Source: Desulforapulum autotrophicum HRM2 (GTDB lineage: Bacteria > Desulfobacterota > Desulfobacteria > Desulfobacterales > Desulfobacteraceae). Taken from it: a stretch of DNA of 64,000 bases. The notes below the pieces were generated by a model. The model made no database searches. It had not been told where the DNA came from and saw nothing but the letters and a program-made list of their open reading frames with translations. The translations under genes and the position numbers were made by a program. The DNA lies in the NCBI RefSeq assembly GCF_000020365.1, contig NC_012108.1, forward strand, positions 806,001 to 870,000, read 5' to 3'. Shown here piece by piece: positions 42,509 through 50,590 of this stretch (its first letter is position 1; each line of letters opens with the position of its first letter).

Positions 42509-44052
42509 CTTTTGCCATTTTGGTCGTGATACAAGACTTGAATCTGCGAGATGAAATAACGCAAACCATCCAAGATTTTCTTGATACACAAGACCATGAG
42601 TCGGTAATCCACGGTGCAGGCAATGTTGAGGAAGCAAAATCAAATATGCAAATGAAGGGTGATGCAGGATATGATTTTCTGGTCTGTCATGTCCATATAC
42701 CCGAAAACAGGAAAACTCCGGTTAATACGGCTGAAAAACGTGGTCTTCTTTTTTTGCAGGAACTCCGCAATGAAGGTACCGGTGTTCCCTGTGTTCTGAT
42801 CGCCCTTGATAGCGAGGTTCATCGAGAGGTTCAACGCATGAAAAACGTTGAATTTATCGTAAACGGCACCGAGAGTATGTATGAAGATCTACAGGAATTG
42901 TGTCGCAGGTTTCTTCTTGAAGAAAGCCAGGGTCTGAAGGACCTGCCGAAAGGCAAGGTAAATATCTATCTTAAGCCAAAGGGAAATTTTATAGGTACCA
43001 TGAGGGGCATAAATTTTAAATTTGATCCGTCTCCGGACTATTTTCAGATCGACATGAAAAAAATTACCACCCTCATTGACCAGTCTCACCATATCGAACA
43101 AGCAGATGACTGGAAGGACAAACTACATGCGATTGGCTATGAAATTCTGAAGGAACTTTTTGAACAAAATAGAGCTTTCCACGAAAAGTTCAACTATTTA
43201 AAAACGAAGGTTAGCGATGAAAAGAACATTACAATTCGTTTTGATGTTGAAGAAGATATCTATCCCCTGGTTCTTGAGGCGGTGTTAGATGAACGTAAAG
43301 ACTATCGCATGTTGCAATCTCCTCTTTTTCGATCAGTAAAGATGGGTGACCCGATCGGTGGAAGTTCAGATATCCTTTTTGTCGACAATGTCAATGAACG
43401 GCCTTCGATTAACTGTCTGATCATCGCTGCCGATGCCGCCGGTGATGTGGTCGATAAAAACATCAACAATGGTAACAAAATTCATCTGCCTCCATTGCCG
43501 GAGGTATTGAATGAAACACATAGTATCTGTGATTATCTCCACATTAATAAGAAGAAATTCAAAATTAATCATGTGGATATGGTTGTGCCAAAGCAGAAAT
43601 CTGACTTTTGGAACGACCTCAAGGAGTGTCTGACGGACAGGACATGGGATCTTATCCATTACGCAGGTCATTCCTATTTCGACCCTGTTTCCAAAACAGG
43701 TTATTTTTTCTACCCAGGCAAGGAAACCCCCATTCCTGTTAAAAGCGATAATTTCTGCCATACCCTTCGCTATAGGAACAAAACCCAAATGATCTATCTC
43801 AGCAGTTGTCAGAGTTCCGGTGCGGATTTTGTTCTGCGCCTTGCCCAGCAGCTGATCCCGGTTATCATTGGTTTTCGTTGGCCCATTGATGATGATAAGG
43901 CCACTGAGTATGCCATGCTTTTATATGAAAATCTTTTTGAGAAAAACAAGTCTTTACCGGATGCCTTTTTTGAAACTCGCAGAAAAGTAAATGAAAAATA
44001 TTCTGACAACAGTATCTGGGCTGCAGCCATGCTGATCATCCAGGCCGGGTGA
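42505..44052 (+). CDS. Receiver-like domain fused to CHAT protease (cluster gene 3)
   Basis: 515 residues, start overlapping gene 2 by four bases. Residues ~1-135 fold-match a response-regulator receiver (FAILVVIQDLNLRDEI...YDFLVCHVHIPE...GLLFLQELRNE...VPCVLIALD), but the phospho-acceptor Asp is His62 and the switch Thr and Lys-Pro are lost, so phosphorylation is not expected. Residues ~150-310 are unassigned. Residues ~320-515 are a CHAT protease with DLIHYAGHS (His389) and YLSSCQSSGADF (Cys435), followed by VIIGFRWPIDDDKA. The pairing of a pseudo-kinase and a pseudo-receiver suggests direct sensor-to-protease coupling. Cytoplasmic. Confidence 0.85.
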   Translation: MTFAILVVIQDLNLRDEITQTIQDFLDTQDHESVIHGAGNVEEAKSNMQMKGDAGYDFLVCHVHIPENRKTPVNTAEKRGLLFLQELRNEGTGVPCVLIALDSEVHREVQRMKNVEFIVNGTESMYEDLQELCRRFLLEESQGLKDLPKGKVNIYLKPKGNFIGTMRGINFKFDPSPDYFQIDMKKITTLIDQSHHIEQADDWKDKLHAIGYEILKELFEQNRAFHEKFNYLKTKVSDEKNITIRFDVEEDIYPLVLEAVLDERKDYRMLQSPLFRSVKMGDPIGGSSDILFVDNVNERPSINCLIIAADAAGDVVDKNINNGNKIHLPPLPEVLNETHSICDYLHINKKKFKINHVDMVVPKQKSDFWNDLKECLTDRTWDLIHYAGHSYFDPVSKTGYFFYPGKETPIPVKSDNFCHTLRYRNKTQMIYLSSCQSSGADFVLRLAQQLIPVIIGFRWPIDDDKATEYAMLLYENLFEKNKSLPDAFFETRRKVNEKYSDNSIWAAAMLIIQAG

Positions 44053-44124
44053 AAGAGCAGTCTAGGGTTAACAGCTTGAAGAAAGAATCTGTACGGCAAT
44101 CAAATAGAAAAAAGGAGGAGCAAC

Positions 44125-46944
44125 ATGGCAAAGCCTTTCTATCCGTTGACGTTAGAAGAATTTACCGACCTGCTCGATCGTTTTCATTTCACCAGGAAAA
44201 TAGATGCGGTTCACATGCATCACACCTGGCGTCCCAATCACAGCCAGTACAAGGGGGAGAGATCAATTGAAGGGATGTGGCGCTATCACACCCAGGAAAA
44301 TGGCTGGAGCGATATTGCGCAGCATATCTCGATAGCTCCCGATGGGACGATCTGGACGGGACGGGACTGGAACGCCCAGCCGGTAAGTGCGAGGGGTTAT
44401 AATGGCAACCGGGTCTCTGGACCTTTTATGTTTGAAATCATCGGTGATTTCGACAAGGGTTGCGATCCGTTTGAAGGGATCCAACGTGAAGTCGTTGTTG
44501 GAGTCATTGCCAGAGTGCAGAAAAAATTTGGTTTGGGTCTGGAAAGTTTGCGCTTTCATAATTCCATGACTGACCAGAAAACCTGCCCGGGCAGTGCCAT
44601 TGTGTATGAAGATTTTCTCGCTGAAATAGCAGATGCCTTGGCCGCCTTGGATGCCCAGCCAGGGAATGGCAGACAGAAAAGATCAACCAGGAGTTCCCAG
44701 GAGGAGTCGCGCCTGGTAGAAATTCTGCAAACCTGGTCCTGCACCCGTGCACGTGGCAGTGATCCTGCTGATGCCGAGCCAGATGAATCGGAGATGACCT
44801 TTAAGCAGATTCGGATGATTACCGGGCTGGACGGCATAACCGTCCCTGTGCCTGGGGCTGGTGCAACCCGTGGAGGTGGTGGTGGCAAAAAGCTTTCTCC
44901 GGAGGAGCTGGACGCATTGCGCCCCCACGTCATCAATCTTAATCAAGGCCAATTTTCCAGTGAGGGAATTTTCCAAACCACTCAGGAAGATGTTGATGCA
45001 ATTTTTGAGGAGCACATGGAACGCGCTTTGGCCAACGCCAAGGTCAATAACCAACCGTTGAAACTCTTGATCTGGGCGCACGGGGGGCTGGTTTCCGAAA
45101 GCGACGGTCTGTGGATTGCCCATTTGCAGGTGGAGTGGTGGAAGAAAAACAACATCTATCCAATTCATTTTGTCTGGGAAACGGGGTTTTTTGATGCGAT
45201 CAGACAAATTCTCTCCGGTGCCAGGGGCATGGCGGCTGAAAGGGGTGTTTCCAGGGATTTTTGGGACTATACAACCGATCCAGCCATAGAGGCGCTTGCC
45301 CGTACGCTTGGCGGGGCAAAGATATGGTCGGCCATGAAAGAAAGCAGCCGTCTCGCCTCTGTTGACAGCGGTGGTGCGACCTATACTGCGAAAAAAGTAG
45401 CAGCGTTCTGTCAAAAACATCAAGGCAACGTAGAATTGTATGCAGTTGGGCATAGTGCTGGGTCAATTTTTCATTCCTGGTTCTTGCCCAGGGCTTTTGC
45501 CGAGGGTGTTCCTCCCTTTGCCGGCCTATATTTTCTTGCCCCGGCCATCCGGGTCGATGAATTCAAAGAACGACTTCTTGCTCATATCGGGAACAACATT
45601 TCTTATCTGACCATGTTTACCATGAAAAAAGATTGGGAGAAAGATGATTCGGTTGCAAAGATTTATCAAAAATCGCTTCTTTACTTAATCTATTATGCCC
45701 TGGAAAATAAGCGGAAAACATCAATCCTTGGGCTTGAAGAATCCTTGAGAAAAGATTCTGAGACAGCAAAACTTTTTGGTTTAAAGGGATGCGTCTCACA
45801 CAAAGCTGAGATTGTCTGGTCGGTTTCCCAGACTGTGACAGGGAGCAGTGCAAGTACCTCAAAAACCCATGGTGGATTCGATAATGACCGTCCAACCATG
45901 AACAGTGTTGCCCGGCGCATTCTTGGCAGGAACAATATTATTGATTTCCCAGAAGAAGCCATTGGGCGTGGTTTTTTCGATTTCTGGGATAAACCCATTT
46001 GGATGCCACCTGAATTTGACTATTTATTCCGCCCGCCCATGGACCCCTGCAAGCCATCGCCTGCATCGGATGTGTCAACGACAGCAGATGCAGAAACGAT
46101 AGTTGCGCCCGCTGACCTGACTGAACCTGCCAGTAACTATAAGGCGCTTTGTGTCGGTATTGACGATTATCCCACAGCGCCTCTCAATGGCTGTGTGGCT
46201 GACGCTGATGAATGGGGAGCAGCCCTGGGTGCGTTGGGATTTGAGGTGTCTTTTCTTAAGAATGCAGCAGCCACACGCGATGCAATTCTCGTTGGGTTAA
46301 GTGCATTAATATCAACCAGCAAATCAGGAGATGTTCTGGTTTTCCAGTTTTCAGGGCATGGGACCGAAGTTGACGATCTCGACGGAGATGAAGTGGACGG
46401 GACCAATGGGCCTAAAGATGAAGCACTGTGCCCCTATGATATTGCCGCAGGAGCCTTTGTCATCGATGATGATATCGCTGATGTTTTCGCAAATATACCC
46501 CAGGGTGTCAACGTGACCTGTTTTATTGACTGCTGTCATTCGGGATCAATCACCAGGGCCTTTATGACGAGGAAACCAGTAACCGGTGCAGGAGATGTAA
46601 GAGCGCGTTTCCTTCCAGCAACTCCGGAAATGATGGCAAAACACCGAGCATACAGGGAGCGTCTCGGCTCAGCTCGAACTGCCCCTGGGCGAAGGCCTGA
46701 AAATTTGAGAAATGTTCTTTTCTCAGCCTGTCTTGATTATCAAGTCGCCTATGAGTCGGCTGGGCATGGTGAATTCACTGTGCGTGCAACAAAAATTATT
46801 CGACTGGGGATTGATGGATGTACCAATGAAGATTTCCAAAAAAAGGTCACAAAGGCATTTGGTCCTGTCCCCAGGCAAAATCCTGCGCTGGATTGTGCGC
46901 CGCAGATGAGTCAGTTGTCTCTTTTGAAACCTTTAACGATATAG
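44125..46944 (+). CDS. PGRP/amidase - alpha/beta-hydrolase - metacaspase fusion (cluster gene 4)
   Basis: 939 residues, AAAGGAGGAG ribosome site. Residues ~15-175 are a peptidoglycan-recognition/N-acetylmuramoyl-L-alanine amidase domain: AVHMHHTW (His32/33), SPDGTIWTGRDWN-like core, FHNSMTDQKTCPG (His145, Cys154) retain the zinc ligands. Residues ~295-560 are an alpha/beta-hydrolase with LLIWAHGGLVS and AVGHSAGSIFHS (Ser444 in GHSAG). Residues ~705-939 are a C14 metacaspase: ALCVGIDDYPTAPLNGCVADADEW, FQFSGHGTEVDD (His745), FIDCCHSGS (Cys804). There is no export signal, so the murein-binding domain is made in the cytoplasm. All three catalytic centres look intact. Confidence 0.9.
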   Translation: MAKPFYPLTLEEFTDLLDRFHFTRKIDAVHMHHTWRPNHSQYKGERSIEGMWRYHTQENGWSDIAQHISIAPDGTIWTGRDWNAQPVSARGYNGNRVSGPFMFEIIGDFDKGCDPFEGIQREVVVGVIARVQKKFGLGLESLRFHNSMTDQKTCPGSAIVYEDFLAEIADALAALDAQPGNGRQKRSTRSSQEESRLVEILQTWSCTRARGSDPADAEPDESEMTFKQIRMITGLDGITVPVPGAGATRGGGGGKKLSPEELDALRPHVINLNQGQFSSEGIFQTTQEDVDAIFEEHMERALANAKVNNQPLKLLIWAHGGLVSESDGLWIAHLQVEWWKKNNIYPIHFVWETGFFDAIRQILSGARGMAAERGVSRDFWDYTTDPAIEALARTLGGAKIWSAMKESSRLASVDSGGATYTAKKVAAFCQKHQGNVELYAVGHSAGSIFHSWFLPRAFAEGVPPFAGLYFLAPAIRVDEFKERLLAHIGNNISYLTMFTMKKDWEKDDSVAKIYQKSLLYLIYYALENKRKTSILGLEESLRKDSETAKLFGLKGCVSHKAEIVWSVSQTVTGSSASTSKTHGGFDNDRPTMNSVARRILGRNNIIDFPEEAIGRGFFDFWDKPIWMPPEFDYLFRPPMDPCKPSPASDVSTTADAETIVAPADLTEPASNYKALCVGIDDYPTAPLNGCVADADEWGAALGALGFEVSFLKNAAATRDAILVGLSALISTSKSGDVLVFQFSGHGTEVDDLDGDEVDGTNGPKDEALCPYDIAAGAFVIDDDIADVFANIPQGVNVTCFIDCCHSGSITRAFMTRKPVTGAGDVRARFLPATPEMMAKHRAYRERLGSARTAPGRRPENLRNVLFSACLDYQVAYESAGHGEFTVRATKIIRLGIDGCTNEDFQKKVTKAFGPVPRQNPALDCAPQMSQLSLLKPLTI

Positions 46945-47002
46945 CGGAAAGTATTTGTCAACCAGCATTCCGGGAGAAGGTGAGCAAGCAAGCAGACCAG
47001 GG

Positions 47003-47034
47003 CTGAAGCCTGCCGGGGTGACGGCAGGCTTCAG
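47003..47034. terminator. Bidirectional terminator between protease cluster and hflX
   Basis: CTGAAGCCTGCCG (47003-47015) and CGGCAGGCTTCAG (47022-47034), a perfect 13-bp stem with a 6-base loop, between convergent genes. No long T-run. Confidence 0.75.
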
Positions 47035-47059
47035 ATGGAAAAGGATGTTTCTGGACGGC

Positions 47060-48559
47060 TCAAGCCATTTGTTTTTCCAACCAGGTTAAAGTCTCCTGGG
47101 ATGTTTTGAATTTTACTTCAGTGCCTGTTTCATCGTAGGATTCCTGGATGATGCCGGCTTTGGTTCTTAACTGTCCTAGGATGTGTCCTTTGTCGTAGGG
47201 GATCACCATGGTCGTTTCGATCATATTTTCCTGGAAATGCTGAAGGATTTTTTTCCGCAGCAAAGCGACATCCTTTGGGTTGTGGGCTGAGATGAAGATT
47301 CCATGGGGAAATTCATGACGCAGGACTTCAAGGGCCCCGGTTGTGAGTTTGTCAATCTTGTTCAGGATCAGCAGGCCTGGAATTTTTTCACCACCGATCT
47401 CTTTGAGCACCGATTGCGTCACCGTCAATTGAGATCGAAAGGCTGGATCAGAGGCATCCACTGTAAACAAAAGCAGGGAAGCGGCCAGGGCCTCATCAAG
47501 GGTCGATTGAAAAGATGCCACTAAATCGTGGGGTAATTTCTTTATAAACCCGACGGTGTCCGAGATCAGTATCGGCGGGTAAGCCTCGGGCTGCAACGCT
47601 TTCACACGGGTGTCAAGGGTTGCAAATAATTTGTCCTCCACCAGTACATCACTACCGGTCAGTTTGCGCATCAAAGACGACTTGCCCGCATTGGTATAAC
47701 CGACCAGGGCGACCTGGAAATTTTCTCTCCTGCGGCTGCGTCGTCGGGTTTGCTCGTCTCGAATGCTGACAAGGCGGGATTTTAATTCGGAGATGCGGTC
47801 TCGGATACGACGTTTGTCCAGTTCGTGGGAGGTCTCTCCTGCACCCTTGGATCCAATCCCGCCGCCTTGACGATCTCCTCCCATATGGGATGCCCTCAGC
47901 CGTGGTGCCAGATAGGTCAACTTGGCGATCTCCACCTGAATCAAGGCCTCCCGGCTTTTGGCATGACGGCTGAATATCTCGAGGATTACACCGGTCCGGT
48001 CCAGGACTTCAACACCTGTGGCTTTTTCAAGGTTTTGCAGTTGCTTTGTGGTAATTTCACCATCATAGATGACAACATTGGCGTGCACGCTGTTTTTTGC
48101 CATTGGGTCATCGTTTGAACGGTTTTCATATATGCCGGTGGGACTGCCGGATGGATAGGCTTCGTCCATGTCGTCCCGGGTTTCATCTTCTGATTTTCGG
48201 CTGAATCCTTCAACAATGCCGGTGCCGCCGGTATAGTCTGCTAATTCTTTTAATTTTCCTGCGCCCAGCAGGGTGCTGGTTTCCGGTTTTGGGCGGCGTT
48301 GTGTCAGGGTTGCGACGACCTCAAGGCCCATGGTTTTAACCAGGCGTCCGAGCTCAAGCAGCGATGAGTCGTTTTCTTCATCGGAGACGCCATAAGTTTG
48401 CACTGAAAACAGGACTGCTGTCTTTTTTTCTCGTTCATCATTTGATTGTTCGATCATTTTTTTGCTTGACCATCCATATTTAATTAAAAATGTTGTTTTT
48501 ATCGTTCCATTGGAATCCATGGGTTTGATTGCGGGTTGACGCCCCAGGTCCTCAATCAA
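47060..48559 (-). CDS. hflX: GTPase HflX with acidic N-domain insertion
   Basis: 499 residues. The HflX N-domain (STLLGAGKLKELADY, then HANVVIYDGEITTKQLQNLEKATGVEVLDRTGVILEIFSRHAKSREA) and coiled coil precede a G domain with G1 GYTNAGKSSL, G3 DTVGF and G4 NKID. HflX is a ribosome-binding, stress-linked GTPase. Between LADY and HANV there are ~46 extra acidic, low-complexity residues (about 110-158) not seen in standard HflX. The first codon is TTG with no clear ribosome site; internal ATGs at 48520 and 48457 (MIEQSNDEREKKTAVLF) are possible, the last giving a family-like start. Confidence 0.93.
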   Translation of the reverse strand: MIEDLGRQPAIKPMDSNGTIKTTFLIKYGWSSKKMIEQSNDEREKKTAVLFSVQTYGVSDEENDSSLLELGRLVKTMGLEVVATLTQRRPKPETSTLLGAGKLKELADYTGGTGIVEGFSRKSEDETRDDMDEAYPSGSPTGIYENRSNDDPMAKNSVHANVVIYDGEITTKQLQNLEKATGVEVLDRTGVILEIFSRHAKSREALIQVEIAKLTYLAPRLRASHMGGDRQGGGIGSKGAGETSHELDKRRIRDRISELKSRLVSIRDEQTRRRSRRRENFQVALVGYTNAGKSSLMRKLTGSDVLVEDKLFATLDTRVKALQPEAYPPILISDTVGFIKKLPHDLVASFQSTLDEALAASLLLFTVDASDPAFRSQLTVTQSVLKEIGGEKIPGLLILNKIDKLTTGALEVLRHEFPHGIFISAHNPKDVALLRKKILQHFQENMIETTMVIPYDKGHILGQLRTKAGIIQESYDETGTEVKFKTSQETLTWLEKQMA

Positions 48560-48792
48560 ATTTTCTTCCAGGCTCAGTGTAAGGTCGCTGTGTCTTTGTG
48601 GTCATGGCACACGGGTAAAAGGGTTAAAAAGAAAGGGGTTTTTCCAAAAGCGGACAATCAAGAAAAGTCAGTTAAAGGCAGGTTGTCAAATCCTGCCGTG
48701 ACAGATAAGATAATGCATGTTTCCAGACTGTCACGCTCCCGGTTGTTTTTTATCTGTTACCAACGATCATTGTGGTAAATTTTGCTAAATTA

Positions 48793-48832
48793 TGTGCATC
48801 GCCTGGTGCCGAAGTCGCCCAGGCAATGCACA
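48793..48832 (-). terminator. Terminator after octaheme cytochrome gene
   Basis: TGTGCAT-C-GCCTGG pairs with CCAGGC-A-ATGCACA, a 13-bp stem with one mismatch, 10 bp past the stop, followed on the minus strand by an A/T-rich tract. The gap 48560-48842 also contains a GGCAGG/CCTGCC hairpin near 48678-48697. Confidence 0.65.
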
Positions 48833-48842
48833 GGAGCATGAA

Positions 48843-50123
48843 TTATTGATGTTGCGCCCGCATACTTTTGGCAAGCTCCTTGATTTCGCCAAGATCTTTG
48901 GTCATCTCGTTCCAGCCGTACCAGTACGCATAATCCGGGTTTACATGAAAAAAGGCCTGGTAGGTCCGCATCCGATGTTTCATGTACATCTGCACCAGCA
49001 CCTGGTCGATGTATGAGAGTTTATCCAGGTCCTTGTCCCAGGGCTCGCCATTGGTATGCATGAAGGTCAGCAGAAAAGGATAATTGGCCGGGTAATTTTT
49101 TGGTTTTTTAATGATTTCGTCTTTGTAGAGTGCTGCAATGGTTTCAATGGCATCTGCCATGAGCCGGTCGGCTTTGGACATGATGGCGTCACCCATGTCC
49201 AGCTGTTCTTTCACATATTTAGGCGAGTGACACTGGGTGCAGGTCTTGAGCATCTTGTCCCGTTCTCTTTGCCAGGACTCCTGGTCCAGCCTGACCATGC
49301 GGACCGCTTTAACCGCATCAAGAATCGGTGTGGCCTCACCGGTTAAAGGATCAAGGACACCAAGCGCCTTGAGTATTGTGACCCTGTCAGCGGCAGCCTG
49401 GGCATTGTCGGGCAGGGGCAGGCGAACCCCGAGAAAGCCCCAGGCCGTGGCATTTGTATGACTGCCGTCGGGCAGATGGCAGTTCTGGCAGGTGGGCGCT
49501 GCCGCAGTTTCAGGCAGATCGCCATTTTGTTTTGCAAACCAGCGTATGCCGTGTTTGGAGCTGGACCACATTTCCCATTGTGGATGGTCATACCCCATAT
49601 GGCACTGCTGGCAGGCCCGTGGATTCAAGGCTTCTTTCTTTGAAAAGGCGTGCCGGGTATGGCATTCGTCACAGGAATTGTTCTGATATCGGTACCCTTT
49701 GCGAATTTGCTCTTTTTTTTCCTCGTCGGACCTTATTCCCATGTTATGGCAGCCGCCGCATCCCCGGCCCCCCTCGATCAGTTCATCCGGGGCCATATGG
49801 GTTGCCGGAATGGCATTCAAAGACTTCCAGCCGAAATTGTGTTTGCCGTGGGAAAACTGGTCTACCTGCTCTTCATGGCATTCGCCGCACACCTTCTCGT
49901 CCGGCAGCTTTGCCTTTACTGCGTCCTCTGCTGTTTTATGGGCATCCCCATGGCAATCTGCACAGCTTATTTCATTTTCTGCGTGTTTACTGGACTGCCA
50001 GTCCATTACCTGTCCCGGTGATAATTTCTGATGGCAGTCCACGCAACCCACGCTTGCATTGGCGGTGAACGTCGTTGCCAGCACCAGGGCCGCACCCAAT
50101 ACTGTTGCAATCTGGTTTTTCAT
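48843..50123 (-). CDS. Octaheme cytochrome c, hydroxylamine oxidoreductase-like
   Basis: 426 residues from the ATG at 50123 (AAAGGAGG upstream). Sec signal peptide IATVLGAALVLATTFTANA, then eight CxxCH haem sites: CVDCH, CADCH, CGECH, CGGCH, CDECH, CQQCH, CQNCH, CTQCH. The C-terminal FFHVNPDYAYWYGWNEMTKDLGEIKE is characteristic of the HAO/octaheme family. Periplasmic. Relatives oxidise hydroxylamine or hydrazine or, in non-nitrifiers, work as nitrite/hydroxylamine reductases. No quinol-oxidising membrane partner (NapC/NrfH) is adjacent, so the electron donor is unknown; a reductive role is the more likely one in an anaerobe. Confidence 0.9.
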   Translation of the reverse strand: MKNQIATVLGAALVLATTFTANASVGCVDCHQKLSPGQVMDWQSSKHAENEISCADCHGDAHKTAEDAVKAKLPDEKVCGECHEEQVDQFSHGKHNFGWKSLNAIPATHMAPDELIEGGRGCGGCHNMGIRSDEEKKEQIRKGYRYQNNSCDECHTRHAFSKKEALNPRACQQCHMGYDHPQWEMWSSSKHGIRWFAKQNGDLPETAAAPTCQNCHLPDGSHTNATAWGFLGVRLPLPDNAQAAADRVTILKALGVLDPLTGEATPILDAVKAVRMVRLDQESWQRERDKMLKTCTQCHSPKYVKEQLDMGDAIMSKADRLMADAIETIAALYKDEIIKKPKNYPANYPFLLTFMHTNGEPWDKDLDKLSYIDQVLVQMYMKHRMRTYQAFFHVNPDYAYWYGWNEMTKDLGEIKELAKSMRAQHQ

Positions 50124-50398
50124 AGAATTCCTCCTTTGGTTGAATGGATGAAATGAACGGGTGTGAATCACCCTGACCCCGATAATCAAAGTTGAAGTCC
50201 GAAAGTCGAGTCAATTAGAACTGGAGTCTAACGATCCTTTAAAGGACATAACGCCTCCTTTAATTGGTGTCGTACCCACGGGAATTGAGGTTGTAACATC
50301 GTCGGATGAATGCTGGGATTTTGTTTGTCACTCAAAAGTTGAATGGATAATATTAAATTATTATCAATAAAAGATGGCGTTGGCAACATTCTTTTAAC

Positions 50399-50582
50399 TA
50401 GTGCCTGACCGAAAACCCGTGTTTGGATGGCTCGAAGAGGAGCTATGCTCACAAACTTGCCCGGATGCAAGGCGTGAGTAAAGCTGAAACCGGAGCGTAC
50501 TGTTGTACGTGAGGCCCGATTTATGATTTGGTAGCTTTGTGAGGCAATGCAGCAGGTGGGTGAGTTTTCGTTCAAACACTAA
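50399..50582. repeat. Nested-palindrome repeat, subtype B/C, copy 1
   Basis: Starts TAGTGCCTGACCGAAAAC and ends with the imperfect inverse (GTTTTCGTTCAAACACTA). It contains the frame motifs GATGCAAGGCG and GCAATGCAGCAG and a centre CGTACTGTTGTACG. TA at each end is compatible with a TA target duplication. It closely matches the reverse complement of 58933-59102 apart from the inner arms. It lies in the 400-bp gap upstream of the cytochrome gene, 8 bp beyond the stop of the sensor kinase. Confidence 0.85.
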
Positions 50583-50590
50583 ATAAAGGT

